From CAIOYC01 sp038327995 (GTDB taxonomy: Bacteria; Pseudomonadota; Alphaproteobacteria; Caulobacterales; Caulobacteraceae), in the NCBI GenBank assembly GCA_038327995.1, contig JBBQLP010000029.1:1-35840 (forward strand): a stretch of 35,840 nt of DNA, written 5' to 3'. A model generated the notes under the pieces. The model made no database searches, was not told where the DNA came from, and saw only the letters and a list, made by a program, of their open reading frames with translations. This document shows, piece by piece, positions 32,384-35,840 of this stretch. Each line of letters opens with the position of its first letter. The stretch's first letter is position 1. A program made the position numbers and the translations under genes.

Positions 32384-33362
32384 GGGGGTCGGCCTGCGAC
32401 AGGTATCGGACCACGTAGTCCTTCACGCCGTCCTCGATGGAGGTGAACGGGCAATTGTAGCCTGCCGCGCGCAGGCGGCCCATCCCGGCGCGGGTATAAT
32501 ATTGGTATTTTGCCTGAAGGCTGTCAGGCATATCGACGTATTCGATCTGGGGGGGTTGGCCACAGCTTACATAAAGGGCGGAAATCAAGTCTTTGAACGA
32601 GCGCGCCTCTCCCCTGCCGAGGTTGAAAATCCCCTGCGCCTGCGGGTTGTCGAGAAGGAAGGCTACTACGTCCACACAGTCCTTCACATAGACGAAATCG
32701 CGAAGCTGTCCTCCGTCCTCGAAAGCGGCATTGTGCGACTTAAACAGTTTTACGGGGGCTCCGGCGGCGCAGGCTGCGTAGTTCTTGGCCACGACGCTCA
32801 TCATCTCTTTCTTATGGTATTCGTTGGGACCATAAACGTTGAAGAACTTCAGTCCCGCCCAACTCGGTGGACGCTGCTTGCCGCTCTCCACCGCGCGGAT
32901 CACCCAGCGGTCGAACCAGTGCTTGGACCAACCATAAAGGTTCAGGGGTTGGAGCTTCGCCAAGTCATCCGCAGCATTGCTGTCGTCAAAGCCCTGTGCG
33001 CCATCACCATAGGTCGCCGCCGATGACGCGTAGATGAAGGGGCGGTGGTGCGCCGCACACCAATCCCACAGGTCCCGGCTCAGGCGGAAATTGGATTTCA
33101 CCACTAGGTCGGCGTCAACCGCTGTGGTGGAGGAAATGGCGCCCATATGCACCACCGCCTCTATCCCGTCGCCGTGTAAGACGAGGTAATCGGCCAGTTC
33201 CTCGGGAGGGATCACCGCGTCGATCAACGAATGCGAAAGATTGCGCCACTTCACCCCGTCAGCGCCCAGCCAGTCGCACACCACGACCTCCTGGCCGCGC
33301 TCGCACAGCATTGCGACGATATTAGAGGCGATGAATCCGGCGCCGCCGGTGATCAGGATCAT
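32376..33362 (-). CDS. hldD: ADP-glyceromanno-heptose 6-epimerase
   Basis: A 328-residue extended SDR. The NADP-binding motif is GGAGFIAS (6-13), the active site has Ser113/114 (ASSAATYGDG), Tyr143 and Lys147 (YGWSKHWFD), and FNVYGPNEYHKKEMMSVV is characteristic of HldD. It converts ADP-D-glycero to ADP-L-glycero-D-manno-heptose, the last step before LPS core assembly, and so follows HldE in the pathway. The gene is first in the hldD-hldE pair. An 11-base palindrome AGGAGTCTCCT (33370-33380) just upstream contains its ribosome binding site. Confidence 0.95.
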   Translation of the reverse strand: MILITGGAGFIASNIVAMLCERGQEVVVCDWLGADGVKWRNLSHSLIDAVIPPEELADYLVLHGDGIEAVVHMGAISSTTAVDADLVVKSNFRLSRDLWDWCAAHHRPFIYASSAATYGDGAQGFDDSNAADDLAKLQPLNLYGWSKHWFDRWVIRAVESGKQRPPSWAGLKFFNVYGPNEYHKKEMMSVVAKNYAACAAGAPVKLFKSHNAAFEDGGQLRDFVYVKDCVDVVAFLLDNPQAQGIFNLGRGEARSFKDLISALYVSCGQPPQIEYVDMPDSLQAKYQYYTRAGMGRLRAAGYNCPFTSIEDGVKDYVVRYLSQADPHA

Positions 33363-33522
33363 CTTGCTCAGGAGTCTCCTACGGATCAGCCGGGCTTACA
33401 GAAATCGCGCCCGCTCGTCCACGCTGCAGCGCTTCCGCGGCGACTCTTCCCCTCAGGCGCACGCTAGGTTATCAATGTTCAGTTTCCGGCGGGCGCCGGA
33501 GAGGACCTTGCGGGTGGACGGT

Positions 33523-34998
33523 ATGGCTACGGAACATTTCGACGTTCTGATCGTGGGGGCCGGCCTTTCGGGCATAGGGGCCGCCTATCATCTGCAGACG
33601 CGCTGCCCGGGCAAGAGCTACGCCATTCTGGAAGGCCGGAACGCCATCGGCGGCACCTGGGACCTGTTCCGGTATCCCGGCATCCGTTCGGATTCGGATA
33701 TGTACACCCTGGGCTACGTGTTCAAACCCTGGACCGAAGCCAAGGCCATCGCCGATGGCCCAGCGATCCGCAAATACGTGGTGGAGACGGCGGTTGAGAA
33801 CAGCATCGACCGCAACATCCGCTTTGGCCATCACGTGGACGCCGCCGACTGGTCGTCGCAGACCGCCACCTGGACAGTCAAGGCTGCGCGCGGCGAGGCA
33901 AAGGAAGAGGTCTGCCTGACCTGCAACTTCCTTTTCATGTGCAGCGGCTATTACGACTACGCGGGCGGCTATACTCCGGAGTTCGCGGGCGCTGAGACGT
34001 TCAAGGGCGAGATCGTTCATCCGCAGTTCTGGCCCGAAAACCTCAACTATTCCGGCAAGCGTGTGGTGGTGATCGGCTCGGGCGCCACCGCAGTCACCAT
34101 CGTGCCGGAGGTGGCCAAGACCGCCGCGCACGTCACTATGCTGCAACGTTCGCCCACCTATGTGGTGTCTCGCCCGGCGGAGGACGCCCAAGCCAACTGG
34201 CTGCGCGCGCGCCTCCCGGCCAAGCTGGCCTATGCCATTGTGCGGTGGCGAAACGTACTCGGCGGCATGTATTTCTTCAATCTGGCCAGGAAAAAGCCCG
34301 CACGGGTCAAGGCCGGGATCATCGAGATGGTTCGCCAGCAACTGGGGCCCGACTACGACGTCGCCACTCATTTCACCCCGCGCTATAATCCCTGGGACCA
34401 GCGGCTATGTCTGGTGCCCGACGCGGACCTGTTCGAGGCCATAAAGTCCGGGGCCGCTTCGGTGGTGACGGACCACATCGAGACCTTCACACCCCACGGG
34501 ATCAAGTTGAAGTCCGGGGAGGATCTGGCCGCCGACATCATCGTCACCGCCACCGGTCTGAACCTGCAACTCCTCAGCGGCCTGAAGGTGAGCATCGACG
34601 GCGTGCGCACCGAAATCCACAAGACCATGTGCTACAAGGGAATGATGTATTCGGGCGTGCCCAACCTCGCCTCCTCGTTTGGTTACACCAACGCGTCGTG
34701 GACCCTGAAAGCCGACCTGACCTGCGAATACATTTGCCGGCTGCTCAACTTCATGGACCGGCGCGGATACAGGGCGGCGACGCCCGCCCAGCCTGAGGAC
34801 AGTGTCGAGGAGGCGCCGTGGCTGGATTTCTCTTCGGGCTATGTGACGCGCTCCATCGACAAGTTTCCGCGCCAGGGGTTGACCAAGCCATGGAAGCTTT
34901 ACCAGAACTACGCCCTGGACCTCGTCACGTTGAAATTTGGCGCCGTAGACGACGGCACGATGCAGTTTTCCAAACTACCTGTGAGGCGCGCAGCCTGA
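33523..34998 (+). CDS. Flavin-containing monooxygenase, Baeyer-Villiger type
   Basis: A 491-residue flavoprotein with FAD-binding VGAGLSGIG (11-19), the type I Baeyer-Villiger fingerprint FxGxxxHxxxWP complete at residues 160-171 (FKGEIVHPQFWP) and a second Rossmann motif for NADPH (IGSGATA, 184-190). GGTWDLFRYPGIRSDSDMY is also typical. Such enzymes insert oxygen into ketones or oxygenate heteroatoms; the substrate is unknown. ATG 33523 has GGTGG upstream and places the FAD motif at the usual position; ATG 33475 would add 16 residues. It is divergent from hldD (160 bases), with no obvious functional link. Confidence 0.9.
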   Translation: MATEHFDVLIVGAGLSGIGAAYHLQTRCPGKSYAILEGRNAIGGTWDLFRYPGIRSDSDMYTLGYVFKPWTEAKAIADGPAIRKYVVETAVENSIDRNIRFGHHVDAADWSSQTATWTVKAARGEAKEEVCLTCNFLFMCSGYYDYAGGYTPEFAGAETFKGEIVHPQFWPENLNYSGKRVVVIGSGATAVTIVPEVAKTAAHVTMLQRSPTYVVSRPAEDAQANWLRARLPAKLAYAIVRWRNVLGGMYFFNLARKKPARVKAGIIEMVRQQLGPDYDVATHFTPRYNPWDQRLCLVPDADLFEAIKSGAASVVTDHIETFTPHGIKLKSGEDLAADIIVTATGLNLQLLSGLKVSIDGVRTEIHKTMCYKGMMYSGVPNLASSFGYTNASWTLKADLTCEYICRLLNFMDRRGYRAATPAQPEDSVEEAPWLDFSSGYVTRSIDKFPRQGLTKPWKLYQNYALDLVTLKFGAVDDGTMQFSKLPVRRAA

Positions 34999-35118
34999 CG
35001 CATTCCGGCAATCGACGCTGCATTTTCTGCCTTTCCTCCACCTAGATCACGAGCCCTTGGAAAGCTATGAAGCAGGGTTGGCTCTGGACTGGCAGAGACA
35101 CGGATTGTCGAGACGAAA

Positions 35119-35655
35119 ATGGCGAGCGGAACAGTCAAGTTTTTCAATTCCAATAAGGGCTTTGGTTTCATCAGCCCAAAGGGTGAGGGTGAGGATATAT
35201 TCGTCCACATTTCCGCGGTCGAACGCGCGGGCCTCGACGGGCTGAACGACGGCGACCAAGTGAACTTCGAGCTTGAGCAGGATCGTCGCTCGGGCCGGAT
35301 GTCGGCCACCGATCTGCAGGTGACGGGTGCGGGCGACCCCTCGGCTCGGAGCGCCCCTCGGCGGCCGCGCCCTGACCGGGATGGCGACCGCTTCGGCGAC
35401 GGCGCCCCGCGTGGCGGCGGAGGCTCGCCTCGTGATCCGGCTGGCTCCGGGTCGGGGGTGGTGAAATGGTTCAACCCCACCAAGGGCTTCGGCTTCATTC
35501 AGCCCAATGAAGGCGGCGGAGATGTGTTCGTGCACATCTCGGCGGTCGAGCAGGCCGGGCTGCGAGGGCTCGATGAGGGTCAGGCGCTATCCTACGACCT
35601 CGAAGCGGACCGTCGCAGCGGCAAGACCTCGGCGACCAATCTGCGCGTCGGCTAA
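35119..35655 (+). CDS. Two-domain cold-shock protein
   Basis: A 178-residue protein with two cold-shock domains. The first (1-68) has GTVKFFNSNKGFGFI and DIFVHIS; the second (about 111-177) has GVVKWFNPTKGFGFIQP and DVFVHIS, so the RNP1 and RNP2 RNA-binding motifs are present in both. The linker (about 70-110) is rich in Arg, Pro, Gly and Asp. Double-domain Csps are common in alphaproteobacteria; they bind single-stranded nucleic acid and act as RNA chaperones in cold or stationary phase. The 120-base region before the gene could hold a long leader; I see no clear promoter. Confidence 0.93.
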   Translation: MASGTVKFFNSNKGFGFISPKGEGEDIFVHISAVERAGLDGLNDGDQVNFELEQDRRSGRMSATDLQVTGAGDPSARSAPRRPRPDRDGDRFGDGAPRGGGGSPRDPAGSGSGVVKWFNPTKGFGFIQPNEGGGDVFVHISAVEQAGLRGLDEGQALSYDLEADRRSGKTSATNLRVG

Positions 35656-35791
35656 ATACTATATGAGGCTCGCCGCCGCGCGTCACAGACCTGTTCGAGG
35701 CGTTGAATCTCTGGACCCGAGACGGCGCACCTACTCTCCCGAAGGCCGGTTTCGGGGTGCTGACTGCGCTCAACGCCGCCGAAGGTGTGCC

Positions 35792-35840
35792 ATGCTGCAT
35801 CGCTGGGCCAAGGATATCTCGCCAAACCGTCGACTGCGCG
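35792..35840 (+). CDS. Possible start of a further gene, cut by the window end
   Basis: An ATG at 35792 preceded by GAAGGT opens a frame (MLHRWAKDISPNRRLR) that runs to the edge. Sixteen residues are too few to identify it; the basic N-terminus would fit a membrane or exported protein. The 136 bases between it and the cold-shock gene show no RNA gene I can recognise. Confidence 0.3.
   Translation, partial: MLHRWAKDISPNRRLR

Noticed and set aside
31412..32446. A 344-codon open frame on the plus strand
   Set aside because: Opposite hldE and hldD, which are unmistakable. It is a codon-bias shadow.

Overview
The window is GC-rich, gene-dense DNA from an alphaproteobacterium, most likely of the order Caulobacterales. 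The best taxonomic marker is a DivL-type cell-cycle protein (14739-17090), a histidine-kinase homologue with Tyr where the phospho-accepting His should be. The -10 elements of the GCTATA type, an L21 with a long Ala/Lys/Pro tail and a two-domain cold-shock protein agree with this. The genus cannot be fixed from the sequence alone. All the genes look chromosomal. I found no insertion sequence, prophage, CRISPR array, tRNA or rRNA.

Layout. 1-2851: the end of galM, an endonuclease/exonuclease/phosphatase-family protein, then (minus strand) a CobW-type metal GTPase followed by a short-chain dehydrogenase. 2915-4730: rplU-rpmA with a clear promoter, a leader hairpin and an intrinsic terminator, then a GNAT acetyltransferase, convergent with a family 2 glycosyltransferase. 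6194-8969 (minus): pstC-pstA-pstB without pstS or phoU, with a Pho-box-like site in the intergenic region shared with a divergent phospholipase D-family gene. 10913-14525: a solitary exbD, a WD40-like protein, a class A beta-lactamase-fold serine hydrolase and hslO. 14739-20459: divL, a MAPEG protein, then (minus) an M13 peptidase and an alpha/beta hydrolase. 20583-23684 (minus): an ABC importer of the nitrate/taurine type made of a two-domain permease and an ATPase with an AAA-associated C-terminal domain, and no binding protein.

23903-28909 is a complete vitamin B12 uptake operon: promoter, cobalamin riboswitch with a perfect 11-bp closing stem, a hairpin that can hide the btuB ribosome binding site, then btuB-btuF-btuC-btuD with ATGA overlaps. 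Next come a BaiN/HI0933-type flavoprotein, an RluF-like pseudouridine synthase, hldD-hldE for LPS heptose synthesis (minus), a Baeyer-Villiger-type flavin monooxygenase and the cold-shock gene. The window ends in the possible start of another gene.

Most of this is ordinary core genome and I do not see a clearly new multigene system. The points worth a second look are the regulatory architecture (riboswitch platform, rplU leader, Pho site, divL leader hairpins), the pst and ABC operons that lack expected partners, and several convergent gene pairs that share stop codons.
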